NCBI RefSeq assembly: GCF_028372415.1
Contig: NC_092875.1
Coordinates: 183,545,522 to 183,609,521, forward strand
DNA: 64,000 nucleotides
Origin: Notamacropus eugenii
Taxonomy: Eukaryota > Chordata > Mammalia > Diprotodontia > Macropodidae
Reading direction: 5' to 3'
Shown: piece by piece, positions 1 through 11,284 of the stretch
How positions within the stretch are numbered: the stretch's first letter is position 1
How the letters are laid out: every line of letters starts with the position of its first letter
Notes under the pieces: generated by a model
Seen by the model: only the letters and a program-made list of their open reading frames with translations
Databases searched by the model: none
What the model was told of the DNA's origin: nothing
Made by a program: the position numbers and the translations under genes

Positions 1-67
1 TTTCTCTTCCCAATTTTTCCTTCACCTCTTTTACTTGATTTTCAAATTCCTTTTTGAGCTCTTCCAT
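1..67 (-). pseudogene. HAL1 ORF1, N-terminal fragment (runs off window)
   Basis: The minus-strand ATG at 67-65 starts MEELKKEFENQVKEVKEKLG, the conserved beginning of the ORF1 coiled coil seen in the other HAL1 copies. Only 22 codons are inside the window, so it cannot be judged intact. Other copies suggest that the frame may start further upstream. L1 ORF1 proteins are RNA-binding chaperones that form trimers through this coiled coil. Confidence 0.5.
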
Positions 68-915
68 GGCCTGAGAACATTACATATTTATTTTGGAGAT
101 TTGGGATGCAGAAGACTTAGGTCTTCCTCTGATGGTATGCATTGTTCTTCCTCATCTGAAAGGATGGAAGAAAATACCTGCTCACCAAGAAAGTAACTTC
201 TATTGTCTTTTTCTTTTTCCCTTTTTGGGGCATTTTCCCAGCCAGTTACTTGACTTTTGAGTTCTTTGTCAAGAGGAAGGTATACTCCGGGGACCTGTAG
301 GTTCTCAGTTCCTCCAAGGTAGCACAATCAAGGGAGAGGAGTTTACTCCTCTTCTGGCCTGTGCTCCACTCTGTGAGCAGGATTCCTTCTGCAGCACCTC
401 CACCACGCCAGCCAGTACTCCTCTTCACCCCAGAGCTGTCACTCAGGGCTGAGATTAAGATCAGTTGCTCAATTCTCCCAGTGTCTTTAGGCCAGGGCTC
501 CAACAATGGAAGCTGCGCTGCCTGGAGCCTGGGCTAGACCACTGCATTCCCTTCTCCCCCAGGTAAAAAACCTTTCTCACAGACCTTGGAAGCTATCTTT
601 GGCATTTGTGAGTTGAGGAATCTGGGACCTACAGCAGCTGCTGCTGGCACCTTGAAACCGGCTCCAGTCCTGTCTTTGCTGTGGTGAAGCCAAAGTTGTG
701 ATGGGCTCCACTCCAAGCGTGGTGCAAAAGACCTTTCCTGTCAGCCTTCCAGGCTGCCTTGGGCTGGAAAACTTTTTCACTCTGTCATTTTGCGGCTTCT
801 GCTGCTCTAGAATTTGTTTAGAGTCATTTTTTACAGATATTTTGTGGGCTGTGGGAGGAGAGCTTCTAGAGGTGTGCCCTTCTACTCTGCCATCTTGGCT
901 CTGCCCCCCTCCCCC
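1..915 (-). mobile_element. HAL1-type LINE (ORF1-only L1 relative), 5' part, cut by window edge
   Basis: Read on the minus strand, this begins near 915 with the same 5' leader seen in the copies at 13.0, 17.2, 21.3 and 35.9 kb. On the + strand it ends in a CTGCCATCTTGGCTC-like motif. The leader runs about 850 bases to the ORF1 start at 67-65, and the rest of the element lies outside the window. Identity rests on similarity between copies inside the window and on the L1-like ORF1 protein. The HAL1 name is from memory of marsupial repeats. Confidence 0.75.
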
Positions 916-969
916 AGACCTCTTATCTAAGATTTTTACAGGGATTGTTAAATGGAAATAGTTGTAGAT

Positions 970-1198
970 TGCTACACCCTTTCAAGTGAGATGGTAATAC
1001 TGATATGATTATTGTTCCCTAAACAAGAGGTGGAGAGTAGGTATAGGAAATGGACTATGAAAGGAGGGTTGGTTATATAAAGTTGCATGCTATCTTGGGG
1101 AGGGAGGGAAGAAGAAGGAGGAGGGAGGAAAAAATATAAGTTATATGGTAGTTATTGTAGAACACTGAAAATAAATAAAATAAAATTTAAAAAAAAAA
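970..1198 (+). mobile_element. LINE 3' tail with poly-A
   Basis: A purine-rich GGGAGGGAGGAA-like stretch is followed by AAAATAAATAAAATAAAATTT and an A-run ending near 1198. This is the shape of an L1/HAL1 3' end. It lies directly beside the 5' end of the minus-strand HAL1 copy but points the other way, so it is a separate insertion. No coding part is seen. Confidence 0.45.
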
Positions 1199-1502
1199 GA
1201 GAAAGGAGTATAGGAGATAGTATGTTCCTGGCATCAGAGTAGACATCATCCATACTGAAGATGTCCTGATATCCTTGTAAATGGTGGGAGGAGTTAAGGA
1301 ATGATCTAGAGTCAGCTAAATATAGAGGGTGAAGGTGAATGGTGACTTATTCTCTATTCCAGGACAGTTCCATGCCAGGATGAATCCTAAAGCTAAGTGG
1401 AGGGTAAGGTTTTTTATGGCCTGTGTACCTGGAGGTAACAGCAGCAGCAACGGGGAATATGGTGGTCAAAAAAAGCTCATTTAATCTTTTACTACATTAA
1501 AA

Positions 1503-1740
1503 GAAACATAGTATCTAGGTGGACCCTTTAATCAGGAGGACCTGAGTTCAAATTCAGCATCAGACACTTACCAGCTATGTGACCCTAGGCAAACCATCTG
1601 CCTCATTTGCTTCAGTTTCCTCATTTGTAAAATGAGCTGGGAAAGGAAACGGAAAACCACTCCAGTATTTTTGCTAAGAAAACCCCAAATGGGATCACAA
1701 AGAGTCAGACACAGCTTAAAAACAACTGAACAACAAATAC
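1503..1740 (+). mobile_element. CORE-SINE with RTE/BovB-type tail (MAR1-like)
   Basis: A tRNA-derived head with a B-box-like GAGTTCAAATTC is followed by the CORE segment (AGCTATGTGACCCTAGGCAA, then CAGTTTCCTCATTTGTAAAAT). It ends in GATCACAAAGAGTCAGACAC and an AACTGAACAACAA tail. That tail is the RTE/BovB 3' end, which implies mobilisation by RTE machinery. Confidence 0.75.
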
Positions 1741-1837
1741 CCAGGATAAAGGAGACGGTCCTATTGTACCTATCTTGGTCAGATTGTTTATGGAGCACAG
1801 TGTTGGGTATCACATTTTAGGAAGAATATTGACAGAC

Positions 1838-2001
1838 CAGGGGTCAGCAAATTACTGCCTGAGGGCCAAACCATTCTGCAGCTTGCTTGAGGTAAAAATG
1901 GTTTTTATATTTTAAAGTACAACTTTATTTTAAAATGGAAAAAAATTTTGGTTTACTGGTTAATACAAATCAGGATCCAACTAGTAGTTTGCCAACTCTT
2001 G
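1838..2001. mobile_element. hAT-Charlie-type MITE fragment
   Basis: It starts with CAGGGGTCAGCAAATTACTG and ends with AGTTTGCCAACTCTTG, an imperfect terminal inverted repeat typical of Charlie-group non-autonomous hAT elements. I could not find a matching 8-base target duplication, so the copy is old or its ends have eroded. Confidence 0.6.
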
Positions 2002-2094
2002 AACTATATTACTCAGTGCCTCCAGCATGGTGAGAGGCCTTGAGATCAAGTCACATGAGAACCAGCTGGAGGAACTAGAAATGTTTAGCATTGA

Positions 2095-2325
2095 TGCTGG
2101 TAGGCGGCAAAATAGATAAAGCCCTAGGCCTCAGACATTTACTAGCCATGCAATCTTGAGTAAATCACTTAACTTCTGTTTGCCTCATTTTCCTCAACTA
2201 TAATATGGGGGTAATAATAGCACCTACCTCCCAGGGTTGTTATGAGCCTCAAAGGATATGATATTTGTAAAGTGGCTAGCACAGTGCCTGGAACATAATA
2301 GGTGCTTAATAAATTCTTATTTCCT
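2095..2325 (+). mobile_element. MIR-type CORE-SINE
   Basis: The order is CORE-like ACTAGCCATGCAATCTTGAG, TTTGCCTCATTTTCCTCAAC, a run of GTAATAATAGCACCTACCTC, and an end resembling GTGCCTGGAACATAATAGG plus TGCTTAATAAATTC. This matches the MIR layout in sense orientation. Confidence 0.7.
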
Positions 2326-2994
2326 TCCTTCTTTCCATTTCATCCAAGTCATTACTAAAATGTTAGCATGGAGAAAAGATGATTTATTGGGCTGTCAAAT
2401 GGAAAAGATCTCATACTGGTTATGTTTTTGCATTGGAGGCAGAAGCAGGAACAATGGAGAGAGGTTGTTGAAAAAAAGACAAATTTAGGGTTGGCCTAAG
2501 GAAAAATTCTCTAACAATTAGAGCTAGTTAGAAATAGAACAGACTGTGTCAGAACAAAGTAGGACCAAGCCAATCAAAATGTTGATATCAGAAAAGTAAA
2601 TAGTGGAAAAAATGACCATACTCACCTGATATTGCATTCTACAGTTCTGTCTAAGTTCAGTATATGAAAATATAAAATTAATGCTGAAGATATCAAAAGC
2701 AGTAATATAAAGGCAGATGAGAATATTAAAGAAAACCAAATCTATGGTTCTAAAGTTCCATAAGACTCCAAGTGATAACCTTTAAGGATATGTACAAAGT
2801 GAGCTTTCCTGAACTATCTCTCAAGACAAGATAGATGATGAAAACTCTTGGTTGTTCAGGTAATGAGGTGGCAAGAGCTCCAATTATAAGAGAAGCAACC
2901 TATGGCATTGTATTATACCAAGATCCTTGACATATCATTTAACTTCCAGGCGTCTCAGGAAACTCTCAAAGACCGTAGGTCTCCTTGCTGTTCC

Positions 2995-3115
2995 TCAAAC
3001 AATACACTTTATTGTCTTCATTAGATCATAAGTTCCTTGTGAGCAGGAGCTGTCTTTTGTCTTTCTTTATACTTCCAGCAGTTAGCACAGTGCTTCACAC
3101 ATACTGGCTAAGAGA
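2995..3115 (+). mobile_element. L2 LINE 3' end
   Basis: TTAGATCATAAGTTCCTTGT, then GAGCAGGAGCTGTCTTTTGT and CAGCAGTTAGCACAGTGCTT, is the common L2-class 3' terminal pattern. An A-run follows. No coding sequence is left. Confidence 0.6.
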
Positions 3116-3914
3116 CCAAAAAAAAAAAAAAAAGTCCTGGTCTCCATGAAGTTACTTAGGTGCTCCTTACACTGATAAAACAGACTTTCTCAAGAAGTAA
3201 TGCGATTCCTCTCATTGGAAGTCTTCAGTCACTGGCTGGGTGACCACCTGTAGAGTATGTTATAGAAGTAATTCTTTTCCCCATAACTAGAAAACTCTTC
3301 ATGTAACTAGAGGGTCCTTTCCAACTATCGCAACTATTAGGTTAGGTTAAAAAAATGTACAAAGAGTGAACCTTTTCAAATTTGGTTCAGTCAAATGTGA
3401 TTTATACTTTTTTATTGACCAAACATGTCAAACACACATGCTTTTAAAAAAAGGAATTGAGTATTCAAAAAAAGGAACTACTTAATCTATTCAGATTTTT
3501 TAAAAAAATAATGTCTTAGAAATCTGAAAGTTTGACTTTTAAACCCAGTTTGTTGACTGATAGATCAGATGTACAATTTTTTGGAGTTAAACCCTCTCTT
3601 TACTCCAAGTTGGGGTGTCGGTTTTAGCATGTGGGGGTGGTATTGGTGAAGAGATAAAATTTTATATTCTCAGTTATGTCATTCCAAAGAAGGCTGATTA
3701 TTTGAGGCATGATTATAGTGTACAGGTTTTAATATTTTCTATTGTAAAATGTTAGTATGATGCCTGGCCCTGAAATTTTACTAAGTTTTTCGAGTACTGG
3801 GAACTATGTAGGAAGCATCTAGAATATTCATTAACATCCGCCAAATAATTGGGTGTTTTGTTTTGCTTTGGTTTTTTAACCAAAAGGAAAACAAGTATTC
3901 TAGTCATTGCTTGG

Positions 3915-4040
3915 CATTTAACTGTTTGTGTGACCCAAATGAGCCTTAATTTCCTCAACTGTAAAAATGATCCGATTGAACCATGTGATCTTTAGAGTTG
4001 CTTATAGATCCAGACGTCTACAATTCTATAATTTATTCTC
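3915..4040 (+). mobile_element. MIR-type SINE fragment
   Basis: CTGTTTGTGTGACCCAAATG followed by TTAATTTCCTCAACTGTAAA matches the centre of the CORE domain. Both ends are lost. Confidence 0.5.
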
Positions 4041-4434
4041 ATCAAAGACTACAAAAGACATTTGATTCTAGACATAAATAAAACAAAAGGAAGGGAAACT
4101 GTTTAATAACTCAAAGGTGAAAGAATAATTTTATAATGCATAATACAGTACTTTGTATGTTGCAGATGCTCAATGAATATTGTTGGTCAACTGAAAGAAT
4201 GAAAGACCAGTGAAGCTACTTCCATGCCACTTTTGCAACAGGAATCCAGATCCTACCAATTTGACCTAACTCCCCAAAATTTTTTATTCAAATCCTTAAA
4301 AACCCAAAGCAGACATCTCTTTGAAGCTCACCCAGTCTTCCCAATCAGAAATGATCTTTTCCTCCCTTGGAACTCTAGTACTTCATATATCCCTCATGCA
4401 CTTTATCATACCTTGATTACATATATACATCAAT

Positions 4435-4725
4435 TAGTCCATCAATAAACATTTATTAAGGGCCTACCATGTACCAGAGCCTGCACTAAGTACTGGGGAC
4501 ACAAAGAAAGACAAAAGACAGTCCCTGCCCTCGAGGAGGGAAAAGACATCATGAAAATGACCTAAGAAAGACACTAGAATTCACAAGGATGGGGTGTTTG
4601 TTTCTCATTTCTTATATTAAATTACAAATTCTTTGAGAGTAGAGAGTTCTTCACCATCTTGGTACCTTTTACAGGACTTAGGTCAATACCTTAAAAATAA
4701 TAGGCACAATAAATATTGAATGAAA
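4435..4725. mobile_element. L2 tails, one antisense then one sense
   Basis: 4435-4560 reads AAACATTTATTAAGGGCCTA then CACAAAGAAAGACAAAAGAC, the reverse complement of an L2 3' tail. 4615-4725 (TTGAGAGTAGAGAGTTCTTC, then AATAAATATTGAATGAA) looks like a worn L2 tail in sense orientation. Confidence 0.55.
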
Positions 4726-4739
4726 GGATAAATACATAG

Positions 4740-5325
4740 ATGGACACATGGATGAATGATGTATATGACCTATAAGTGTATAATGACCTAACTTAATATT
4801 AAATTTCTATAAAAAATGACATGGTTAATCTGGTACAGGGCACATCTAAAAGTAACTAGATTGCTATGTAGTCGATCTGGTTAATTGATACACAATCAAT
4901 TATAAAGATGACTCGAAGCATTAGGTAAACCACATTTTGCTGATATACATGGTATAGAAATGACCTGAAATAGTCTTGTAATGTATATTTTTCTGAATTT
5001 TTTAAGTTTAAAACTTAAACATACTAAAACTTTAATATATTTACTATAAGAAATTGGCTAACTTGACAAGGATAGTACTGGAATATTGTATATGTTGGAC
5101 TATGTTAAACCAAAATGGATATTGAACCATTCTTTGGTCCAGGACGGAAAAGCTCTAAATCTCCTTTCATTGGAGAGACAGTTGAATGGATCCTCAATAT
5201 TTTAAGAAATTAGACAATGACTCTTACTGGCTCCTATATGCACCACTTTACTAAATATGATAAAGTCATCAAATCCAATGGCTTTTTTAAGTCTTCTTTG
5301 TCCTTGACCTTTAAGGTTAAGGAAA
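4740..5325. other. Unassigned AT-rich intergenic sequence
   Basis: No open frame, splice-like gene structure or recognised repeat was seen here. It probably holds decayed repeat sequence. Confidence 0.3.
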
Positions 5326-5329
5326 GTTC

Positions 5330-6790
5330 AGTCAGCTGACACTTTGACCACTCCATATCTTATCACTCCCTTTCTTTAGATTCCATTATCATTTCTGAAG
5401 CACATTGTGCTCCTATGATTTTCCTCCTATCTCTTTGATCATTCCTTTTCTGTCTTCTTTCTGGCTCATTTTTCTGAACTCTCTTCCCCCTGATGCATTC
5501 AGAAATGTGGCCATCCTATAAGGCTCTGTTAGTTACTCTTTTCTCCCTATTACTCTTTCTCTTAAGCAATTTCATCCATTTCTATGACTTCATTGATCAT
5601 ATCTGTACCAGTGAATCCCATATCTATATTTCTAATTCTTACTTTCCCTTGAGCTATGAGGCTACATTTTCAATTGCTTAATAGCCATCTTTACTCAGAT
5701 GTTCTGTTGGCATCTCATATTCAACATATGTAGAATTGAACTTGTCTTCCACCACTGAATATACTTCTCTTCCTGACTTCCTGATTTCTATGGAAAACAG
5801 CAACACATCTTCCTTGTCACCCATGCTCTGTAAGCTTGGCTTTGTCTTTTACCTTTTCCTCTCCTTCAGTGCCCATACCAGTGTTGTCAAGTTGATGCCA
5901 ATTCCCACATTCAATGTTACCAATTCTACTTCCTCACGTTATTAATTCTCCTCTTCCTTTACACTTCTGCTGCTACCACCATGGCTTAGGTCTTCATCAC
6001 CTCCATCTAAGATGATTAAATCAGCCTCCTAAATTGACTCCATGATTTTGATTTCTTTACCCTCCTATTTCTTTGTACAGTTCTGCTAAACTAATCTTCC
6101 TAATGCTCAGATATGATGCTACCACTCTGCTAATCAAAAGTGCCAAAGGCTGCTTATTGATTGCCTTAATTGGCATTCAAAGCCTTTTATAATCTGGTTT
6201 AAACTTTCCTTTCCAGTCTCATGCCAGAATCCTCCCTTTTATACACTCTGTATCATAGTGTGAGCAAGTTATCTCCCTTTTGCTTTCTGGACTTGTCTTC
6301 TATTGGCCCTGAACTTTAGGACACAGTAGTTCTGTAATGATTTCTGCTGAACTTTCTGCCTGTTAAATAAATCTTTCTCTTTCCTCAAGGCCCAGCTCAG
6401 ATGCCATCTCCATGAAACCTTTCTTGCTGGCTCATATCACCTGGTTTGTCTGCCTAATAAAACCATATCTCCTCTTATAGCTATTTGTTTATTGTAAAGA
6501 GTTGGGTCATAGATTTTGATTGAAAAGATACCTTAAAAGTAATCTACTCCAACATCCTCATTTTATAAGTGAGGAATTGAGACATACATGCCCAGCATCA
6601 CACAAATGATAAGTATCTGAAGTAGGATTTGAACCTACATCTCCCTGACTCTAATCCTTGCTACAAGAGTATAAACTCTTTGGTGACAGGAATGCCTTAT
6701 TTCTTCTTTGCATTCCCAGCATCCACAAATATACTGCATACAATAGGGGCTCAATTTTTTTCTAATAAAATGGAATTATAATAATTATTT
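5330..6790 (+). mobile_element. Degenerate L2 LINE, RT end plus 3' UTR, interrupted by a MIR
   Basis: The stretch follows the order of an L2 3' half. A pyrimidine-rich, decayed RT-derived part lies at about 5490-5950. GCATTCAAAGCCTTTTATAA at about 6175 follows, then TCAAGGCCCAGCTCAGATGC at 6390. An L2 terminal tail (TCCCAGCATCCACAAATATA) lies near 6712. A minus-strand MIR at about 6505-6668 separates the tail from the body. No reading frame survives. Confidence 0.6.
6505..6668 (-). mobile_element. MIR-type SINE inside the L2
   Basis: CATCCTCATTTTATAAGTGA, GGAATTGAGACATACATGCC and GTAGGATTTGAACCTACATC are the reverse complement of the MIR order. It splits the L2 3' end, so the MIR should be the younger of the two. 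Confidence 0.6.
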
Positions 6791-6799
6791 CATAAGTCA

Positions 6800-7020
6800 A
6801 ATTTATATATCATTTTAAAGTTTACAAAGAATTTTCCTCACTACAGTTCTGGGGGTAGAGGGGAAATTAGGAAAAGTATTATTATTCTCATTTTGTACCT
6901 GAAGAAACCAAGGCTGAATGGTTGGTCACACAGCTAATATATATTAGAGTATGGGCTTGAAATCAGGTTTGCTGATTCAGAATCTTATGTTCTTTCCACT
7001 GTTCTATACTGAAAAACTAG
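6800..7020 (-). mobile_element. MIR-type SINE
   Basis: ATTATTCTCATTTTGTACCT, GGTTGGTCACACAGCTAATA and GTTCTTTCCACTGTTCTATA follow the antisense MIR order. Confidence 0.6.
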
Positions 7021-7737
7021 AGTATTTTTGAAAGATGAATAAAAAGATAAAAAAACCCAGCAAAATCCAAGTACTTCTCATTGTCCACCACTGTGGGTAA
7101 TAACATTTATTCTCTTGTCCAGTGTTAAAGCTTCTGATTCTGCCCATATTAAATGATAAATATTCTACATTTTAAACAAAATATATGAATCCATCTTCAC
7201 TATTGTACCAGCCTTGTTTAGGAATATGCTACAGAATTCTAGTATCAGTTTTAGCTATTTTGTTCTATATGTCAAGATTCATGGTTCCTTGTTTCAAATA
7301 CCCAACTTAAATGGTACCAACCCACGTCACCTTAATAAACCTTTGTTTAATTAATTAAGCCCCAAGGCACAAAGGCTCTTTAAAAAGTTAAATATAGGAG
7401 TGGAAATAAATGGTGTAAGTCTCTTTCATGCAATTTATTCTCTGAAAGAGATATGGGATGAGGAGAAGCTACCAGGAGTTAAGGAGCACCCTCTCCCCAT
7501 CCCCATTTATATAACCATCCTACCACCTAGACATCCATTTGGACTAAGAAGTTCCTTATAAAATGAGAATGAACATTCCTAGAAAAATGGTTAAACCTTA
7601 TCCAATCTTCAGTGTGAATGTTTTTAACTCCCACAGACATTATAGGTAGATTTCAGGGTTCTGTGAATTTGGAGAAGAAAAATTTTCTATTTTTATTCAC
7701 CATGGGTTTCCTTTATAATCTCTCTTTTTTATTTTAC

Positions 7738-7826
7738 ACATTTAAAAACATCCTTCTAAGGTGTTAATAAACTTTAACCAGACTATTCAAGGAGTCCATG
7801 GCAAAAAAAGACTAAGGAATCCTACA
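7738..7826 (-). mobile_element. hAT MITE remnant
   Basis: AACCAGACTATTCAAGGAGT then CCATGGCAAAAAAAGACTAA resembles the end of the MITE family seen near-complete at 44,694 and partial at 24,176, in antisense orientation. Confidence 0.4.
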
Positions 7827-7854
7827 TTATGTGAATCATTTTAATCCAGTAATT

Positions 7855-7965
7855 TAGTCCATAAACTCCTGGAAGGAAAGAACTATTTCATTTTTCTTTT
7901 TGTATTTCCTAGGAGCATGGCCTACAGCAATCTATCTCATAAGTAGGTCCTAATAAAGCCTCATG
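7855..7965 (+). mobile_element. L2 LINE 3' tail
   Basis: AACTCCTGGAAGGAAAGAAC, then TTTTTGTATTTCCTAGGAGC and TAAGTAGGTCCTAATAAAGC, follow the L2 terminal pattern but are diverged. Confidence 0.45.
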
Positions 7966-7969
7966 GATT

Positions 7970-8645
7970 GCAAAACTGAGAATTAGATCTACTTCTAACT
8001 ATGCCTGCGTACTCTGGAAATGGGCATTTTGACTGAAGTAATAAGGGTGGGGGGGGGGGATGTATCTTCTTCTTTCCTCATTACTTTAGTTGGAAAAGAG
8101 GCTTTGGAAAGCCAAAGGAAGCAAAAGAACCATGACTGAAAGTTAGAACATGTAATCACTTAGTTTTTCCATTCTTTTGCAGGCACACAAGTTTTGAGTA
8201 AATAGCACAATGTCCCAAGGCAGTATGACTAGAAACTTATCCACAGTACCCATGTAGCGATAGAGACATGTAGTCCAGGCTAGGATGCCTGCATTCTTAT
8301 GAGTCATTGAGCTATTTCTTCATCCTGTGATTCTCAGACTTGCATGACTCTCTTTCTTTTGTGACTCTCAATCTTTTTGATGTGTATATTTTTATTATGT
8401 CTTATTGACTTCATTCAGCTTCTATTTGTGGAAATGTTGAATTTCTGGAACTTTTGCCTGTTTATAAGGGCAAATAAAGAGGATATTTGAAAATGCTACT
8501 GTCCTTGGAAATCCAGGGATTGTAGTAAACATAAAGAAAGAACTGGATTTCTGGTAGAACATGGAAGCAAGACTGAAAAAGAGAGGTGAAAGGTTCATAA
8601 AGATAAAAAGATTCAATAAGGGGCATTGAGTATCTCCTAAAAGAT
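7970..8645. other. Unassigned intergenic sequence
   Basis: It contains a short G-run near 8050-8060. The part from about 8420 may be diverged antisense L2, because the SINE at 8648 appears to sit inside L2-like sequence. The 94-codon minus-strand frame here has no recognisable domain. Confidence 0.3.
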
Positions 8646-8647
8646 AG

Positions 8648-8904
8648 GAAGGGCAGCTAGACTGCACAGTGAATAGAGCACTGGACCTAGATTGAGGAAT
8701 ACTCATCTCCCTGAGTTCATATAGGGCCTTACTAGCTGTATGATCCTGGGCAAGTCACTTAACCCTATTTTCCTCAGTTTCCTAATCTATAGAATGAGCT
8801 GGAGAAGGGAATGGCAAACCACTCCAGGATCTTTGCCCCTCCCCCCAAAACAACCCTAAATTGGGTCATGAAGAGTCAGACAAGACTGAATTGAATGAAC
8901 ACCA
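8648..8904 (+). mobile_element. MAR1-like CORE-SINE with RTE/BovB-type tail
   Basis: This is nearly full length. The head is GGGCAGCTAGACTGCACAGT. The CORE is GATCCTGGGCAAGTCACTTA and CCTCAGTTTCCTAATCTATA. The tail is GGGTCATGAAGAGTCAGACA and GACTGAATTGAATGAAC, ending in a CCA-rich run. Confidence 0.8.
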
Positions 8905-9560
8905 CCACCACCAAAATACAGGAGACTGCTAGGTGTAGAGAAAAAGAAAAACAAACAATCTATGATGTCAAGAAATACATATGTTATTACAGATAAACAA
9001 TGTTTCCACAGATAAGTATATGCAAAAAATATACAGAGAGAATACAAAAAATGCCTCCCTAGGGAGTCAGAGCATTAAAACTGGGGAGATCTTTAAAGAC
9101 CTCCATTAGCATCTGAGCTGTACTTTGAAAGAAACTAATGATTCTATGAGGTGGACATGTTTATTAGGGACAATCTGTACAAAGAGAGGATGCTATGAGA
9201 TAAAATATTATGAATCAGCGACAACAGGTAAGACATTGCTGAGCACTGGCTTCAAGAGGATCCAATAATGTGAAATCACTCCAGAAGGATAGCTTGGAGC
9301 CAGATTGTGATAAGATTCAAATGACAGAGTTTCTATTTCATCCTAGAGGGAACAGAGAGACCCTAAAGTTTCATGAGTAGAAGAGTGACATAATCAGATC
9401 TGCATTTTATGAATATCAATTCAGCAGTTCTGTAGAAGATAAAATAGAGAATGGAGAAACTGGAAGCTGGGAGCCTAATTAGGAGTCTATCATGATCATT
9501 CAGGTAAAAGGTAATGAAGTAAGGATCAGATGGGTAGCAAGAGAACAAAAGGAGGGAGAT
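8905..9560 (-). mobile_element. Antisense L2 LINE 3' part
   Basis: On the + strand the order is a tail-like region, ATCTGAGCTGTACTTTGAAA, a region near 9310 (AATGACAGAGTTTCTATTTC, then ATCCTAGAGGGAACAGAGAG) and AGAGTGACATAATCAGATCT. Reverse complemented, this is the L2 3' order that runs sense at 5.3-6.8 kb. Confidence 0.55.
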
Positions 9561-9564
9561 GTTG

Positions 9565-11095
9565 CAAAAACCAGGGGCAGAAAGTGTATAGAAGAAAGGA
9601 GTGATCAGTCAAAACATGAGAAGTCAAGAAAGATGAGAGACCAAAGGTCACTGGGATTAGCAGTTAGAAGATCACTTACAAGACTGGAGACAGCTTTTTC
9701 AGTTATGTTACAAAATATAAGCTGTGGCTTGCAATTTTGCCAGTTTGCCCCCTGAAAATTGCTGTGGAATGCTTAAGATATTGGTACTACTCAAAAAGTC
9801 CACAAAGCTCAGCTTCCTTTATTTTATTTAGTTCTAACTTCTCAGCTGAATGTAGTTTAGTATAGCCTAGAATCTCCCCCATTCAATTCCTGACTCTCCT
9901 TGGCAAAAAAGAAGAGAGAAAGGAAAATGGGGAAATAACTGGACATATGTATCTAAGCCACCACGTCCCCCTCTCTTATTATGAGTAGGATACTAGGTAT
10001 TCACCCTAAATATTTCCTATTCAAAGGGATATATAAATGGTAACCCTGGAGATCTATTTAGATACTAATACTTCTAAAAATTATCCCTGTAGATAAGGTC
10101 CTTCCACCAATGTTAGCTGTAAGTGCTAATTGTATTATTTTTCCTTTATTTTCTCCCTGGGAAAAAATTTCTGGGATTTAAAAAGTACTTTGTGTGTGCA
10201 TATTGGAACAGACTGATCTGTCTTACTTCAGCCATGAATTTTCCATTTTTGAAGCAATCACCTGCTAGCATTTCAGTGATCCATATCAAATGACTGAACT
10301 TTAGCTCAACAAGAAAGTTTTTTGTAGTAGATTCCAGTCAATTGGATTCCATTTTTGCCAGATATAGCAAATGAATTTATAGAATGCTATAACTTTCCAG
10401 AGGTAAAGCCTTACTTTTCCATAAGTATTTATTTGCTCTTTTTTTGAATGTTCTATTTTGTTTTGGCAACAGTAAAGACAATAATCTACAATTATAATAA
10501 CAATCTTGAAAAAAAAGAAATTCTAGTCTCATATAAAAGCACTCAATTGCTTAATAGTGTCAACTCAAAATGCAGAGAAGTCAAAGCTGAGATGAAAGCA
10601 GAAAAGTTTAACTAGGAGGGAAACCAGACACGAGTGGAAAGACACCTCAATATAAAGCACATCAGACCCCACAGCCTAGGAGAGGCAAGAGGAATTGATG
10701 CCTGAAAACAACAAAGAGGAAGTTCAGAGAGGGATTAGGGTAAAGAAAGGACAGTCTTTCCCAAGAAATTGTGGGACACAGAAGCAGAATCTTTTGCAGA
10801 AACAGTTGCCTACAAACAGACTATTTTAGTCCAGTTTGGGGTGCACAGTTCAGCAAGTTCAGTCAGCAATAATCAGCGAAGTCACCTGGGAGTGAGCAAG
10901 ACTTTGGCTCACTGCGGGCTCCTGATTGACTCCTTTTGGCAAACAGGCTTACTCAGTGTGGAGTGTACCTGCCTGGTAAGGTAACTTGTATAAAAAAGCA
11001 CGTTAATCTAGGGGATACTCTCACAATGGCATCCTCCTAGATTAATTCTGAATTTACAAGAAGACAGTTTGCTTTCTTAAGATACAAGGAAAGTA
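9565..11095. other. Unassigned intergenic sequence
   Basis: No supported gene. A 71-codon frame at 10,769-10,984 shows no recognisable domain, no splice context and no upstream promoter signal. Parts may be old repeats that I cannot name. Confidence 0.3.
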
Positions 11096-11099
11096 AAAC

Positions 11100-11280
11100 A
11101 CCTAAGGAGAGAATATTGGATTTGGAGTGAGGATCTGAGTTCAAATTCTAATCCTACCACACACTACTTGTAAGAATTTGGGGAAGTTATTAATATCCAT
11201 AGGACACCCTTGTTTTCTCATCCACAAAATGAAATAGTTGTACTCAATGACCCTGAAAGTTCTTTAACTCTGAGATGTTA
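11100..11280 (+). mobile_element. MIR-type SINE
   Basis: ATATTGGATTTGGAGTGAGG, GATCTGAGTTCAAATTCTAA and TTGTTTTCTCATCCACAAAA follow the MIR head and CORE in sense orientation. Confidence 0.6.
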
Positions 11281-11284
11281 CTTA

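Noticed and set aside
5493..5945. Two plus-strand frames of 62 and 69 codons as small membrane proteins
   Set aside because: They lie in a degenerate L2 region whose pyrimidine bias gives Phe/Leu/Ser-rich translations.
8648..8760. tRNA-like A/B box sequence
   Set aside because: It belongs to the tRNA-derived head of a CORE-SINE. No cloverleaf or intact tRNA gene is present.
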